DNA of 64,000 nt from RPQJ01 sp963754535 (GTDB lineage: Bacteria; Pseudomonadota; Gammaproteobacteria; Steroidobacterales; Steroidobacteraceae). This document shows, piece by piece, positions 40,766 through 52,720 of the stretch. Position numbers and translations under genes: made by a program. Position 1 is the stretch's first letter. Each line of letters opens with the position of its first letter. The notes under the pieces are model-generated. The model saw nothing but the letters and a program-made list of their open reading frames with translations. It had not been told where the DNA came from and did no database searches. Location: the NCBI GenBank assembly GCA_963754535.1, contig CAVWGG010000037.1, positions 1 through 64,000 on the forward strand. The letters run 5' to 3'.

Positions 40766-43621
40766 ATGTTCGCGATCAATCGAAAGGACGCTGGCACGCC
40801 GGCGGCCCAGGGTGAGTCGGTCACGCTGTCGATCGACGGCGCCGAGGTCACCGTACCGGCGGGCACGTCGATCATGCGTGCCGCAGCGGCCGCAGGCGGT
40901 GCGATCCCGAAGCTCTGCGCCACCGACACGCTGAAGGCGTTCGGTTCCTGTCGCGTCTGCCTCGTCGAGGTCGAGGGTCAGCGGGGCTTCCCCGCGTCCT
41001 GCACGACATTGGTCGCACCCGGCATGAAGGTGAAGACCGAGAGCGACAAGCTGCGCCAGCTGCGCAAGGGCGTCGTCGAACTCTACGTCTCCGACCATCC
41101 GCTCAACTGCAAGGGCTGCCCCGCCGACACGCACTGCGAACTGCAGAGCGTCGCCGCCGACCTGGGCGTGACGACGAGCCCGTACGGCTTCGAAGGCGCG
41201 AACCACCAGGCGGCTCCCTGCGACGACAGCAACCCGTACTTCCAGTTCGATCCGTCGCTCTGCATCGCCTGTTCGCGTTGCGTGCGCGCTTGTGACGAAG
41301 TCCAGGGCACCTTCGCGCTGACGATCGAAGGCCGCGGCTTCGAGTCGCGCGTGGTCGCGAGCCAGGACGAGCCGTTCCTCGATTCCGAGTGCGTCTCGTG
41401 CGGCGCCTGCGTCGAGTCGTGCCCGACCGCAGCGCTCATTGAGAAGCCGCTGGCGATCATGGGCCGCCCCGACAAGGCCGTGACGACGACCTGCGCCTAT
41501 TGCGGCGTGGGTTGCTCGTTCGAGGCCGAGGTCAAGGACGATCAGGTCGTGCGCATGGTGCCGAGCCGCGACGGCAAGGCCAACCGTGGGCACGCCTGCG
41601 TCAAGGGCCGGTTTGCGTACGGCTATGCCACGCATGCCGACCGTATCACCACGCCGATGATCCGCAAGCAGATCACCGATCCGTGGCAACCCGTCAGCTG
41701 GGACGAGGCGTTCACCTACGCCGCGTCCGAGTTCCGCCGCATCCAGGCGCAGTACGGACGCGGGTCCGTGGGCGGCATCACCTCCTCCCGCTGCACCAAC
41801 GAGGAATCGTTCCTGGTGCAGAAGCTCGTGCGCGCGGCGCTGGGCACGAACAACGTCGACACTTGCGCACGCGTCTGCCATTCGCCCACCGGGTATGGCC
41901 TGAAGCACACGCTCGGCGAATCGGCTGGCACCCAGGCTTTCGATTCCGTGATGAAGAGCGACGTGATCTTCGTGATCGGCGCCAACCCGACCGATGGCCA
42001 TCCGGTGTTCGCGTCGCGCATGAAGCGGCGGCTGCGCGAAGGCGCGAAGCTCATCGTCGCCGACCCGCGCGCCATCGACCTCGTGCGCTCGCCGCACATC
42101 GAGGCGGACTTCCACCTGCCGCTGCGTCCCGGCACCAACGTCGCGCTGATCAACTCGATCGCGCACGTCGTCGTCACGGAAGGCCTGGTCAACGAGGCCT
42201 ACGTCGCCGAACGCTGCGAGCCCGCTCCATTCCAGAGATGGCGCGACTTCGTGTCGCAGCCGAAGAACTCGCCCGAAGCGCTCGCCGACGTCACGGGCGT
42301 GCCGGCCGAACTGGTGCGTGGCGCCGCCCGTCTCTATGCCACCGGCGGCAACGGCGCGATCTATTACGGGCTCGGCGTCACCGAGCACAGCCAGGGCAGC
42401 ACGATGGTGCTCGGCATCGCCAACCTGGCGATGGCCACGGGCAACATCGGCCGCGAAGGCGTAGGCGTGAACCCGCTGCGCGGCCAGAACAACGTGCAGG
42501 GTTCGTGCGACATGGGTTCGTTCCCGCACGAGCTCGCCGGTTACCGGCACGTGTCGGACGCGTCCACGCGCGCCCTGTTCGGCGCCGAATGGGGCGTGCA
42601 GCTCGAGCCCGAGCCCGGCCTGCGCATCCCGAACATGTTCGAGGCGGCGCTCGACGGCAGTTTCAAGGCGCTGTACGTGCAGGGCGAGGACATGGCGCAG
42701 TCCGACCCGAACACGCAACACGTCACGGCCGCGCTCTCCGCGCTCGAGTGCCTGGTCGTGCAGGACCTGTTCCTGAACGAGACGGCGAAGTACGCGCACG
42801 TGTTCTTCCCGGGCTCGTCGTTCCTGGAAAAGGACGGCACGTTCACCAACGCGGAACGGCGCATCTCGCGCGTGCGCAAGGTGATGCAGCCCCTCGCCGG
42901 CCTGGCGGACTGGGAGGCCACCGTCGGCTTCGCACGCGCGCTGGGTTACGAGATGAATTACTCGCACCCCTCCGAGATCATGGACGAGATCGCCCGCCTC
43001 ACGCCGACCTTCACGGGCGTGTCGTACGAGAAGCTCGATCGCCTCGGCAGCATCCAGTGGCCCTGCAACGACGCGGCGCCCGAGGGCACGCCGACCATGC
43101 ACATCGGCGAGTTCGTGCGCGGCAAGGGTCGCTTCTACGTCACCGAGTACGTGCCGACCAGCGAACGGGTCAACGTGCGCTTCCCGTTGATCCTGACGAC
43201 GGGTCGCGTGCTGACGCAGTACAACGTGGGTGCGCAGACGCGTCGCACCGCCAACAGCCAGTGGTACGAAGAGGACGTGCTCGAGATTCACCCGCAGGAC
43301 GCGGAGGATCGCGGCATCGGCGCCGGCGACTGGGTCGGCATCACGAGCCGCGCGGGCGAGACCGTGTTGCGGGCCACGGTCACCGAGCGCGTGCAGCCGG
43401 GCGTGGTGTACACCACGTTCCACTTCCCGGATTCCGGCGCCAACGTCATCACGACCGAGAACTCGGACTGGGCGACCAACTGTCCCGAATACAAGGTGAC
43501 CGCCGTGCAGGCGGTCAAGGTGCAGCGGCCCTCCGAGTGGCAGCGCCGATTCCACGAGCAGAACGAGCAGCAGCTTGGCCTGTTACGCGGCGCGACGACT
43601 GCCGCGCGCTCACGACAATGA
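40766..43621 (+). CDS. fdsA: NAD-dependent formate dehydrogenase alpha (molybdenum) subunit
   Basis: 951 residues. An N-terminal [2Fe-2S] domain (GSCRVCLVEV) and a His/Cys cluster region (HPLNCKGCPADTHCE) are followed by two [4Fe-4S] motifs (CIACSRCVRACDE and CVSCGACVESCPT). The molybdopterin domain begins TTCAYCGVGCSFEAE. The molybdenum ligand is Cys371 in RVCHSPTGYG, so no selenocysteine is used. It oxidises formate to CO2. A GAGGAG ribosome site precedes the ATG. A very long antisense open frame over this gene is a GC artefact. Confidence 0.96.
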   Translation: MFAINRKDAGTPAAQGESVTLSIDGAEVTVPAGTSIMRAAAAAGGAIPKLCATDTLKAFGSCRVCLVEVEGQRGFPASCTTLVAPGMKVKTESDKLRQLRKGVVELYVSDHPLNCKGCPADTHCELQSVAADLGVTTSPYGFEGANHQAAPCDDSNPYFQFDPSLCIACSRCVRACDEVQGTFALTIEGRGFESRVVASQDEPFLDSECVSCGACVESCPTAALIEKPLAIMGRPDKAVTTTCAYCGVGCSFEAEVKDDQVVRMVPSRDGKANRGHACVKGRFAYGYATHADRITTPMIRKQITDPWQPVSWDEAFTYAASEFRRIQAQYGRGSVGGITSSRCTNEESFLVQKLVRAALGTNNVDTCARVCHSPTGYGLKHTLGESAGTQAFDSVMKSDVIFVIGANPTDGHPVFASRMKRRLREGAKLIVADPRAIDLVRSPHIEADFHLPLRPGTNVALINSIAHVVVTEGLVNEAYVAERCEPAPFQRWRDFVSQPKNSPEALADVTGVPAELVRGAARLYATGGNGAIYYGLGVTEHSQGSTMVLGIANLAMATGNIGREGVGVNPLRGQNNVQGSCDMGSFPHELAGYRHVSDASTRALFGAEWGVQLEPEPGLRIPNMFEAALDGSFKALYVQGEDMAQSDPNTQHVTAALSALECLVVQDLFLNETAKYAHVFFPGSSFLEKDGTFTNAERRISRVRKVMQPLAGLADWEATVGFARALGYEMNYSHPSEIMDEIARLTPTFTGVSYEKLDRLGSIQWPCNDAAPEGTPTMHIGEFVRGKGRFYVTEYVPTSERVNVRFPLILTTGRVLTQYNVGAQTRRTANSQWYEEDVLEIHPQDAEDRGIGAGDWVGITSRAGETVLRATVTERVQPGVVYTTFHFPDSGANVITTENSDWATNCPEYKVTAVQAVKVQRPSEWQRRFHEQNEQQLGLLRGATTAARSRQ

Positions 43622-43637
43622 CGCGGGAAGTCCTGCA

Positions 43638-43865
43638 ATGAACGTCGAAAGCCTGGTCACGATGGCGAACCAGATCGCCGATTTCTTCGTCTCGGAGGCC
43701 GGCGTCGACGCGGCTCCGCAGGAGATCGCTGCGCACATCACCAAGTTCTGGGACCCGCGCATGCGCACGCAGATCATTGCGCACGCAGCGGCCGGTGGCG
43801 CAGGGCTCAGCCCCGCGGCACTGGCTGCAGCCCGCCAACTGCAGCCTCCGGTCGCAAAAGCGGCT

Positions 43866-43880
<15 letters not shown>
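43638..43880 (+). CDS. fdsD: NAD-dependent formate dehydrogenase delta subunit
   Basis: 80 residues from the ATG at 43638. LVTMANQIADFFVSEAGVDA, IAAHITKFWDPRMRTQIIAH and GLSPAALAAARQL follow the FdsD pattern, with the conserved KFWDPRMR. A small accessory subunit needed for active FdsABG in related bacteria. It ends 14 bases past the end of the convergent folD. The chaperone gene fdsC/fdhD is not in the window. Confidence 0.9.
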
Positions 43881-44731
<851 letters not shown>

Positions 44732-44735
<4 letters not shown>

Positions 44736-46435
44736 GAACTCGCTCCGCTGGAATTGCGTGGATCCCCGGGGGGATACAGTGGGCTGCCGTCACGCAGCCT
44801 GAAAAAGGGTGTCGTTGCCGCAGGCAGCGGCGTGTTGCCGAGGATCAGGTCGGCGCCTTTCTCCGCCACCATCATCGTCGGCGCATAGGTGTTGCCATTG
44901 GGCACGTAGGGGAACGCGCTCGCATCGACGACGCGCAGGCCGTCGAGGCCGTGCACCCGCATCGAGCCCGGATCGAGCACTGCATCCGCTCCCGTCCCCA
45001 TCTTGGCGGTGCAGGTCGGGTGCAAGGCCGTTTCGGCATCGCGCCGCACCCAGTCGAGGATCTCTGCGTCAGACTCCACGCCCGGTCCCGGCGAAATTTC
45101 GCCGCCGCTGAACTCGGCCAGCGCCGGCTGGTTGAGAATGCGCCGCGCGACACGGATCGCCTCGACCCACTCGCGACGATCCTGTTCGGTCGACAGGTAG
45201 TTGAACCGCAGCGCTGGCGGTTGCCCCGGATCGCTCGAGCGGATTTGCACGGTGCCGCGCGCATCGGAATACATCGGCCCGACGTGCACCTGGTAGCCAA
45301 GGCCCTCTGACGGCGACGTGCCGTCGTACCTGATCGCCATCGGCAGGAAATGGAACATCAGGTTCGGGTAGTCCACTTCGTCGTTGCTGCGGCAGAACCC
45401 GCCGCCCTCGAAGTGATTGGTCGCGCCGATGCCCGAGCGCAGGAAAAGCCATTGCGCACCGACGCCGAGCTTGCGCAGCCAGCCGATGTGCGGGTTCACG
45501 GCGACCGGTTCGCGGCAGGCGTACTGCACGTAGACCTCGAGGTGGTCCTGCAGGTTGGCGCCGACGCCGGGCAGGTCCGTGACCATGGGGATTCCCAGCG
45601 ATTGCAGCAGGTTCGCCGGACCGACGCCGGACAGTTGCAGCAGCTGCGGCGTGTTGATGGCGCCGCCGCACAGGATGACTTCGCCGGCACGGATCGTCGC
45701 CGGCAGGCCTTTGTAATGACTGCATTCGACGCCGACTGCCCGCTGGCCTTCGAACAAGATGCGCTTGACGAAGGCCAGGGTGCGCACGGTGAGGTTCGGC
45801 CGGTGCATCACGGGGTGCAGGTAGGCGCGGGCCGCGCTCAGGCGCCGCCCACGGTGCACGTTGCGGTCGAACCTGGCGAATCCTTCCTGCCGGTAGCCGT
45901 TCACGTCGTCCGTGCGCGGATAGCCCGCCTGCTCGGCCGAGCGGAAGAATGCATCGAACAGCGGATTCGTCGCGGGACCGCGTTCGAGCACCAGCGGACC
46001 TTCGCCGCCACGCCAGTCATCCGCGCCCGCAGCGCACGTCTCCATGCGCTTGAAGTAAGGCAGGCAGTGGGCGTAGCTCCAGTTCTGCATGCCTGGATCG
46101 GCTGCCCAGCGCTCGTAGTCGAGCGGGTTGCCACGCTGGAAGATCATGCCGTTGATGCTGCTCGAGCCGCCAAGCACCTTGCCGCGCGCGTGATAGACCC
46201 GCCGGCCATTCATGTGGGGTTCGGGTTCGCTCGAATAGCGCCAGTCGTACCGCGGATTGCCGATCGGCATCGACAGCGCCGCCGGCATGTGGATCAGTGG
46301 ATCCCAGCGGAAGTCGCTGTGACCGGCCTCGAGCACCAGCACCGACGTGCCGGGATCGGCGCTCAGCCGGTTGGCCAGCGCGGATCCGGCGGACCCGCCG
46401 CCGACGATGACGAAATCGTAGTGACGCTTGCTCAT
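44732..46435 (-). CDS. GMC oxidoreductase, choline dehydrogenase-like
   Basis: 567 residues. The FAD site is YDFVIVGGGSAGSALANRLS; the GMC signatures are GKVLGGSSSINGMIFQRGNP and GAINTPQLLQLSGVGPANLL. At the active site HPTCTAKMG and PNGNTYAPTMMVAEKGADL correspond to the His and Asn pair of choline dehydrogenase. Overall text (MPAALSMPIGNPRYDWRYSS, PHMNGRRVYHARGK) is close to BetA. Likely reaction: choline to betaine aldehyde, with electrons to the respiratory chain; other alcohols cannot be excluded. Operon: MFS transporter, FAD oxidoreductase, this gene, folD. Confidence 0.85.
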
Positions 46436-46465
46436 GGGGCAGTCATGGTCGCTGCGTGGCGGCGC

Positions 46466-47827
46466 TCAGGCAAGCCGTGCGCCCTGCCGGCGCAGCTCCG
46501 CCTGGACCTTGCCCATGTCGATGCGGTCGAACGGCTGGTCGTGCTGCAGCGAGATTGCAGCCGCAACGCCCGCACCCTGCCCGCTCACGGCGCAGCACAT
46601 CATGTTGCGGACGGCTGCGTGCGACACCTTGTCGCCGCCGATGCTGCGGCCTGCCACCAGCAGGCCCTGCACACCCTGCGGCACCAGGGACCGGTAAGGC
46701 ACGTGGAAGTACCGGCCCGTGGTCGGCAGGATCAGCAGGCCGTAGCCATCGATGAATTCCGGGAAGATGCCGATCGAATCGTCGAAGCGGCCCTGCTCGC
46801 GCACGTCGGCGGCGGTCATGTTGTAGAGGGCGTCGATCTTGCGCGTGTCGCGGATGCCGAGCGTCATGCCGAAATTGCGGAGCTTGGCGCCTTCACAGCC
46901 GGGCATGAAGTGCTTCAGCGCTTCGACCGCGTGCACGGCCTGCCGCCGGCCTTCCATTTCGCCACGCGTCAGGTCGGCCGGGTCGGTGCCGTCAGCCGCG
47001 AGATGAATCAGGTTCAGGTACGTGAGGTCGCCCTGGTCGCTCACGGCACCCCAGGTGCCCGCGATGGTCGCGAGCGACGCGGGGATCACGCCTGCCTTGA
47101 CCGCCTGCTTGAACGGCTTGCGCAGGAAGGGCGAGAACATCTCGTCTTCCTTGCCGGTCGTCTCGATCTGCCACTCGCCGCCGCCCTTCCAGTCGTTGTA
47201 GGTCTGCGGATCGGCCTTCACGGCGTCGATGAAGCGCTGCTTGTTGACGCCGGTCATCGAGAACATGACCGAGACCGACATCATCTCCTCGCGCGGCGTC
47301 TTGCATACCTTCGCGCCCGCGCGGGTCGCGACGTCGGCATCGCCCGTGCCGTCGATCACCCGCCGGGCCAGGATCGCCTCGCGACCGGCCTTGCTCTCGG
47401 TGATGATGCCGCGGATCTCGCCCGCCTCGACGATCGGCGCGACGAAGCTCCGGTGCAGCATCGGTTCGATGCCGGCCTCCTGCACGAGCACGTCCGCGAC
47501 GTACTTGAACATCTCGGCATCGAGCGCGTGGCTCAGGGACTGCGGCTCAGGGCTGGCGGCGCCCATGGCCTTGGCACGCTCTCGAACTCCGGTGCCGATG
47601 CCCTCGCTGTCGACCGTCGCTTCGTGGCGGTACCAGGCAAAGCCCTCGACGCCGACCTGCGTGATGTTGCCGCCGAAGCAGCCGTACCGTTCGACGAGCG
47701 TGGTCTTGACGCCGGCACGGGCCGACGCGAGCGCCGCGGCCAGGCCGCCGGGCCCACTGCCGACGACCAGCACGTCCGTCTCGTGGACGACGTCGATCTC
47801 GCGTGCCGGTTCGGTGATCTTGCGCAT
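46466..47827 (-). CDS. FAD-dependent oxidoreductase (FAD_oxidored/PF12831-like)
   Basis: 453 residues. ETDVLVVGSGPGGLAAALAS is the dinucleotide-binding motif. GVKTTLVERYGCFGGNITQV contains the Cys-Phe-Gly-Gly typical of the FAD_oxidored family. ARRVIDGTGDADVATRAGAK and LLVAGRSIGGDKVSHAAVRN are the second and third FAD contacts. No signal; cytoplasmic. The substrate is not known for most members. It lies 30 bases before the choline-dehydrogenase-like gene and 39 bases after the transporter gene on the same strand, so it probably acts in the same catabolic route. Confidence 0.8.
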   Translation of the reverse strand: MRKITEPAREIDVVHETDVLVVGSGPGGLAAALASARAGVKTTLVERYGCFGGNITQVGVEGFAWYRHEATVDSEGIGTGVRERAKAMGAASPEPQSLSHALDAEMFKYVADVLVQEAGIEPMLHRSFVAPIVEAGEIRGIITESKAGREAILARRVIDGTGDADVATRAGAKVCKTPREEMMSVSVMFSMTGVNKQRFIDAVKADPQTYNDWKGGGEWQIETTGKEDEMFSPFLRKPFKQAVKAGVIPASLATIAGTWGAVSDQGDLTYLNLIHLAADGTDPADLTRGEMEGRRQAVHAVEALKHFMPGCEGAKLRNFGMTLGIRDTRKIDALYNMTAADVREQGRFDDSIGIFPEFIDGYGLLILPTTGRYFHVPYRSLVPQGVQGLLVAGRSIGGDKVSHAAVRNMMCCAVSGQGAGVAAAISLQHDQPFDRIDMGKVQAELRRQGARLA

Positions 47828-47866
47828 GTTCGTCTCAGTGGAGTCTGTAGCGTTGTCCTGGAGTAT

Positions 47867-49158
47867 TCAGCCCACGGCCGTGCCGGGATGCAGCCGCAGT
47901 TGCTCGGCCTTCCAGTCGATCGGCTTCACTTCGGGCACGACGACGAGCCAGGCCACCAGCCCGCAGAGGGCCACCACGCCCGACACGATCGACGCCGAAG
48001 TGTAGTTGCCGGTGCTTTCCACGAGGTATCCCGTGACGACAGGGGCTGTCATGCCCGCGACATTGCCCACGGCGTTCTGGATACCCATCCAGCGCCCCGT
48101 GGCGCGGGGTCCGGCGAAAGTCTGGGTGACCGAAGGGTTCGACGGACTGTTGAAGCCGTCCATCACGCCGGTGAGCAGCAGGATCAACGACGCGGCCACG
48201 AGCCCCGTCACGAGCGTACTGCCGATGAGGCACAGGCCGACGCCCGCGCAACTCAAGGCCAGCGCCGTCTTGTAGGCGCGGTTGAAGCTGGCGCCGCGCT
48301 TGACCCAGCGGTCGAGCAGGTAGCCGACGAGCAGGATGCTGGCCCCGTCGGCGACGAAGAAGGCCGTCGTGGCGTACGTCATCATCTCGAGCGTCAGCCC
48401 GCGTTCCTTGACGAGGTACAGCGGCAGCCACGAGAACACGAAATAGAAGGCGTAGTTGGAGCAGAACGTGCCGAGCATGCCGCCCCACAGCGCACGCTGG
48501 CGCAGGATGACGCCGTACGACGGGTTGTCGTCCGCATCTGAGCCGCGCCCGTCGTCACGGCGGACGCCGCCTCGCTCACCCGCTCGGCCTGCATGCGGCG
48601 GCGCCAGAAGAAGAGCCAGATCAGCGAAGCGCACCCCATCACGACGAACATCGCGCGCCAGCCGAAGTGCAGCATGATCATGCCGCCCAGCAGCGTGCCG
48701 ATGGCCGGGCCCAGCACGGCGCCGAACTGCATGGTCGCGGTCGCGAGGGCCCTCTGCGTCGGCGGCACGTTGCGGACCAGCAGGCTCAGCGCACTGGGGT
48801 AAAACGTGGCCTCGCCGGCACCCATCAGCAGGCGCAGCACGACGAGCGATGCCAGGCCCCAGACGAGGCCGGTCGCCGCCGTGGCGAGGCTCCACAACGC
48901 GAAGCCCGCGGCCAGGACGATGGCCGGCCCGATGCGATCGGCCAGCCAGCCCATGACCGGCTGCAGCGGCGCGTACGCCCAGTAGAAGACGGCGAGCACC
49001 CAGCCGATCTCGCTCGGCGAGAGCTGGAGTTCGTCCTGCAGCAAGGGAGCGGCCGTGGCGATCGCACCGCGGTCGATGTAGTTGATCATCAGCGCGAGGG
49101 ACAGCATGACCACGAGGCCGGCCGGCGCACGCCCGAGCAAGGACGAATTCTGTTGCAT
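47867..49158 (-). pseudogene. MFS transporter, frameshifted
   Basis: From the ATG at 49158 the first frame gives six membrane helices of an MFS carrier (LVVMLSLALMINYIDRGAIA, ADRIGPAIVLAAGFALWSLA, RLLMGAGEATFYPSALSLLV). It leaves frame after ERVSEAASAVTTG. The second frame resumes at DADDNPSYGVILRQRALWGG and carries the other six helices to a normal end. One base appears to be missing in the GC run at about 48540-48560. Text such as YIDRGAIATAAPLLQDEL and GAGEATFYPSA resembles anion:cation symporter (ACS)/hexuronate-type carriers. It probably imports the substrate of the downstream operon. Confidence 0.82.
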
Positions 49159-49307
49159 GTGTACCCGGCTCCCCCAACTGGGCACCGAGTGTAGCGGCAT
49201 CGTGACGTTGCGCCATTGAATGAATTTGTGCGTCCAGAAAGATCGGGCTTGCGGCAGAATTGGCCCATGCCCTGCGGCATCGCGCGGGTCGAACAGGTGA
49301 CAGAAGC

Positions 49308-50089
49308 ATGAACATGAAAGTGGCCGTCGTGACGGGTGCGGCGCAGGGTGTGGGTTTCGCAAACGTCGCAGCTCTTGGCGACGCTCGGCTACCACGTGGT
49401 GATGACGGACCTGCAATCGCTGGACGGCCCCGTTGCCTGCCTGCAGGCCGGGGGCGGCAAGGTCGAGGGCATCGTTGGCGACGTTTCGTCCGAGGCCTTC
49501 GTCGAGTCACTGGCGGACCGGGTCGCCCAGGCGCATGGCGCAGCCGGACGTGCTCGTCAACAACGCGGGCATCAGCATGATCCAGCCCGCGGAAGACACC
49601 ACGGCCGACCAGTGGCAGCGCGTGATGAACGTGAACCTGCTCGGGCCGTTCCTGCTGTGCAGGCACTTCGGGCGGCAGATGCTCGCGCGCCGGTCCGGCA
49701 GCATCGTCAACGTCGCCTCGGTTGCGGGGCTGGGCGGGGTGATTCACCGCGCGGCCTACAACGCCTCCAAGCACGGGCTGATCGGTCTCACACGCACGCT
49801 GGCGGGCGAATGGGGCGGCCGTGGCGTTCGCGTCAATGCCGTGTGTCCCGGCTGGATCAAGACCGAAATGGACATCAAGGACATGGGCAGCGGTGCATAC
49901 ACCGACGACGACATCATCGACCGCGTGCCGATGGCCCGGTTTGCACGTCCGGCCGACGTGGCCGCGGCAATCGCGTTCCTCGCCGACAACCAGAGCAGCG
50001 CGTTCGTGAACGGCGTCAGCCTGCCCGTGGACGGCGGCTGGACCGGTGATGCAAGCTGGGATGCGCTGCGCAAAAAAACCCGCGGCTGA
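49308..50089 (+). pseudogene. short-chain dehydrogenase/reductase, two frameshifts
   Basis: Three frames together form one SDR. Frame one from the ATG at 49308 gives MNMKVAVVTGAAQGVG, the NAD motif TGxxxGxG. Frame two gives QTSQLLATLGYHVVMTDLQS and VGDVSSEAFVESLADRV. Frame three gives PDVLVNNAGISMIQPAEDTT, the catalytic YNASKHGLIGLTRTLAGEWG and VCPGWIKTEM. The first junction needs removal of one T in GGGTTTCG (49355-49357); the second needs one base removed at about 49531-49548. Repaired, the protein is about 259 residues and complete. Substrate unknown. Confidence 0.82.
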
Positions 50090-50149
50090 TCCGGCACCGC
50101 CGCCAGCACGTACGCAGGACAGATCGATCTTCCGACAGGGGTGACACTC

Positions 50150-51776
50150 ATGGTTCGATTCACGGCACGGAGCGCGTTGTTCGCGCTCCTCGGCAGCACG
50201 GTCTGTGCAGCAATTCTCGTGGCGCCAGCGCGGGCAACGGCCACTGCTGGCGATGCGACGCTCATCGTGCAGACCAGCGAGGGCAAGGTTCACGGCATGA
50301 CGGGCCAGGGCGTGCGCGAGTTCAAGGGCATCCCTTTCGCCGCGCCGCCGGTCGGCGAGTTGCGCTTCGCGCCCCCGGCCCCGGTGCAACCCTGGCAAGG
50401 CGTGCTGGACGCGACCGCGATGCGCGATGCGTGCCCGCAGGCGCGACGGTTCAACCTCACCGAGGAAAGCAACGTCGAGGACTGCCTGCACGTCAACGTC
50501 GCGGTGCCCACGACGCCGCACCAAGGCGCACGTCCGGTGCTGGTCTGGTTTTACGGCGGCGCCTTCGTCGGCGGCTCGACCAAGCTCTACCCGATCGACT
50601 TCCTCGCGCGCGAAGGCGACATGGTCGTCGTCTCGGTCAACTATCGGCTCGGACCGCTCGGCTTCATGGCACACCCGGCGTTCGCCGCCGCAGCCAACGG
50701 CGGCTACGCGCTCGAGGACCAGCGTGCCGCACTGCGCTGGGTCCAGCGCAACATCGCGGCCTTCGGCGGCGACCCCGGTAACGTGACGATTGGTGGCGTC
50801 TCCGCCGGCGCGGCCAGCGTGTGCATGCACCTGATCTCGCCGGAACGCACGTCAGGACTGTTCCAGAAGGCGATCATCCAGAGCTCCGGTTGCACCTTCC
50901 GATTGCGCAGCGTCGACGAAGGCAGTGAAGACCGGCCTCGCCGTCGCCAACGTCGTGGGTTGCGACGACCCGAAGACGGCGCTGAAGTGCCTGCGCAGCA
51001 AGCCGGTGAAGGAACTCGTCGATGCCGGCACCGTGGTTGCGGGCGCGGATTACCGCGCCTTTGCGCCGATCTACGGCAATGGCACGGTGCCGCGGCAGGG
51101 TGCAGAAGCGCTGGCCAGCGGAAATTTCGTGCGAGTGCCGATCCTGAACGGCGGCGCAAGCAACGAGATGCGCCTCTACGTGGGTTACGAAGTCGAAGCC
51201 GGCGCCCAGATCACGCGCGACAACTACAAGGAGCGACTGCGCGCCTTGTACGGCGACAACGTCGACACCGTGCTCGCGGCCTACCCCGCCGATCGCTATT
51301 CATCCGTCCCCACGGCGCTCGGCACTGCCATGTCGGACTTCATGCCGGCGGGCGGCCTGAACAGCTGCCTGTTCCTGCGCACGGCATGGCTCGCATCACG
51401 CTGGGTGCCGGTCTACCAGTACGAGTTCGCCGATGATGCGGCACCGCCCGTGATGAACGATCCCGGCATCGAACTCGGGGCCGTGCATACGTCCGAGATG
51501 CCGTATCAGTTCCCCGGTTTCTCGAACACGAGCGTGCTCGACGGTCCGCCGCTCGCGGCGCCGCAGCAGGAACTGTCCCGGCAGATGGTCGCGTACTGGA
51601 GCAGCTTCATTCACACGGGTCGCCCGGCGGGTGCCGGCTTGCCCGAGTGGCAGCCCTTCGATCCGTCGCGGCAGGCACTCAAGCTCAAGCCGGGCGCCGT
51701 CGGCATGTTCGACGCCTCCGGCGCGCACCAGTGCCCGATGTGGGAGCGGCTCTACCCGCAGGAACTCTCGCGCTGA
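50150..51776 (+). pseudogene. carboxylesterase type B, frameshifted
   Basis: Signal peptide about 1-30, then the type B esterase fold: GVREFKGIPFAAPPVGELRF, LVWFYGGAFVGGS (oxyanion hole) and GGVSAGAASVCMHL with nucleophile Ser218. The frame breaks after IIQSSGCTFRLRSVDEG; the next frame continues VKTGLAVANVVGCDDPKTAL to a normal end through HTSEMPYQFPGF, which probably holds the catalytic His region. One extra base is implied near 50917-50925. ATG at 50150 has AGGGG upstream; an in-frame GTG lies nine bases before. Length after repair about 541 residues, normal for the family. Confidence 0.85.
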
Positions 51777-51783
51777 GGAGCGG

Positions 51784-52707
51784 CTAGACCGGCTGAACGG
51801 GCGGCATCGGCGTGGCCAGGCCGCCGAGCCAGTCCATGAAGACCTTTACGCGTTCGACGGCGTAGGCGTCCTGGCGGCAGATCACGCCCCACGCGCCGGG
51901 GCAGGTCACCTGGTGCTGCACGGGCTGCACCAGGCGGCCGGCGGCCAGGTCGTCTTCGGCGTAGGGTCCGTTCACCAGCGCGACACCGCGACCTTCCAGT
52001 GCGATCTCGAGCGCCACGGCGAGCGTGTCGACGACGATCGCCGGCCGGGTCGCATACTGCAACTGCGCCGCTTCGAACCAGATGTCCCAGTTGTGCTGTT
52101 CCGAGTAGATCTCGACCAGCGGGAGCTCGAGCAGTTGCGCCGCCGTCGGCGCAGGGCCGAGCTTCGCCGCCAGCGCAGGACTGCACACCGGTTTCAGCGT
52201 GTACTCGAACAGCGGCACCCACCGATACTCCGGGCCGGGAGTCTCCGGGCAGTAGACGAGCCCGACATCGGCGCTCGATTCGTCGAAGTCCCACTCGAAC
52301 GCGCAGGTGCTGAGCTGCAGCCGGACTTCCGGATGCCGCGCGACGAAATCGGGCAATTTGCGCGCCAGCCAGCGGATCGAGGCGGTGACGTAGGTCTGCA
52401 CACGCAGCGGCGTGCCTGCGCGCGTGCGGCGAACGGTCTCGGCGCCCTCGATCAGCGTCTCGAGCGCCGTGCGCACGTGCTTGTAGAGCAACCGGCCTTC
52501 GGCAGTCGGTACCAGCGAGCGTCCGGTGCGGGAGAAAAGCGGCACGCCCAGGTCCTGCTCGAGCACCTGGATCTGGTAGCTCACGGCCGGGTGCGTCAGG
52601 CACAACTCCTCGGCCGCCTCGCGCACGCTTTCGCGTCGCGTCGTGGCCTCGAAGCCCTTGAGGGCATTCAATGGCGGCAGCTTCCGCAGGTCGATCTTGT
52701 TGCGCAA
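51784..52707 (-). CDS. LysR-family transcriptional regulator (GcvA-like)
   Basis: 307 residues from a TTG at 52707 with GGAG six bases upstream; no ATG or GTG is better placed. LPPLNALKGFEATTRRESVR is the N-terminal text of GcvA/AmpR-type regulators, and EAAEELCLTHPAVSYQIQVL is the HTH. The effector domain follows from about residue 95, with VVDTLAVALEIALEGRGVAL near the hinge. The nearest targets are the minus-strand genes just upstream of it (dehydrogenase, CobT/CobS, aldehyde dehydrogenase), with which it is co-oriented 13 bases behind. GcvA regulates glycine cleavage in E. coli, a suggestive but weak link to the amine-demethylation island. Confidence 0.88.
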   Translation of the reverse strand: MRNKIDLRKLPPLNALKGFEATTRRESVREAAEELCLTHPAVSYQIQVLEQDLGVPLFSRTGRSLVPTAEGRLLYKHVRTALETLIEGAETVRRTRAGTPLRVQTYVTASIRWLARKLPDFVARHPEVRLQLSTCAFEWDFDESSADVGLVYCPETPGPEYRWVPLFEYTLKPVCSPALAAKLGPAPTAAQLLELPLVEIYSEQHNWDIWFEAAQLQYATRPAIVVDTLAVALEIALEGRGVALVNGPYAEDDLAAGRLVQPVQHQVTCPGAWGVICRQDAYAVERVKVFMDWLGGLATPMPPVQPV

Positions 52708-52720
52708 ACGGTTCTCCGGC

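Noticed and set aside
41860..41900. Selenocysteine in the formate dehydrogenase active site
   Set aside because: The molybdenum ligand codon is TGC (Cys371 in RVCHSP), not TGA.
39722..43555. A 1277-codon open frame antisense to the fds operon, and similar long antisense frames (24383-26446, 45350-48541)
   Set aside because: Long antisense frames arise from GC-rich third positions. Their translations are Arg/His/Val-rich with no domain, and they cover well-conserved genes on the other strand.
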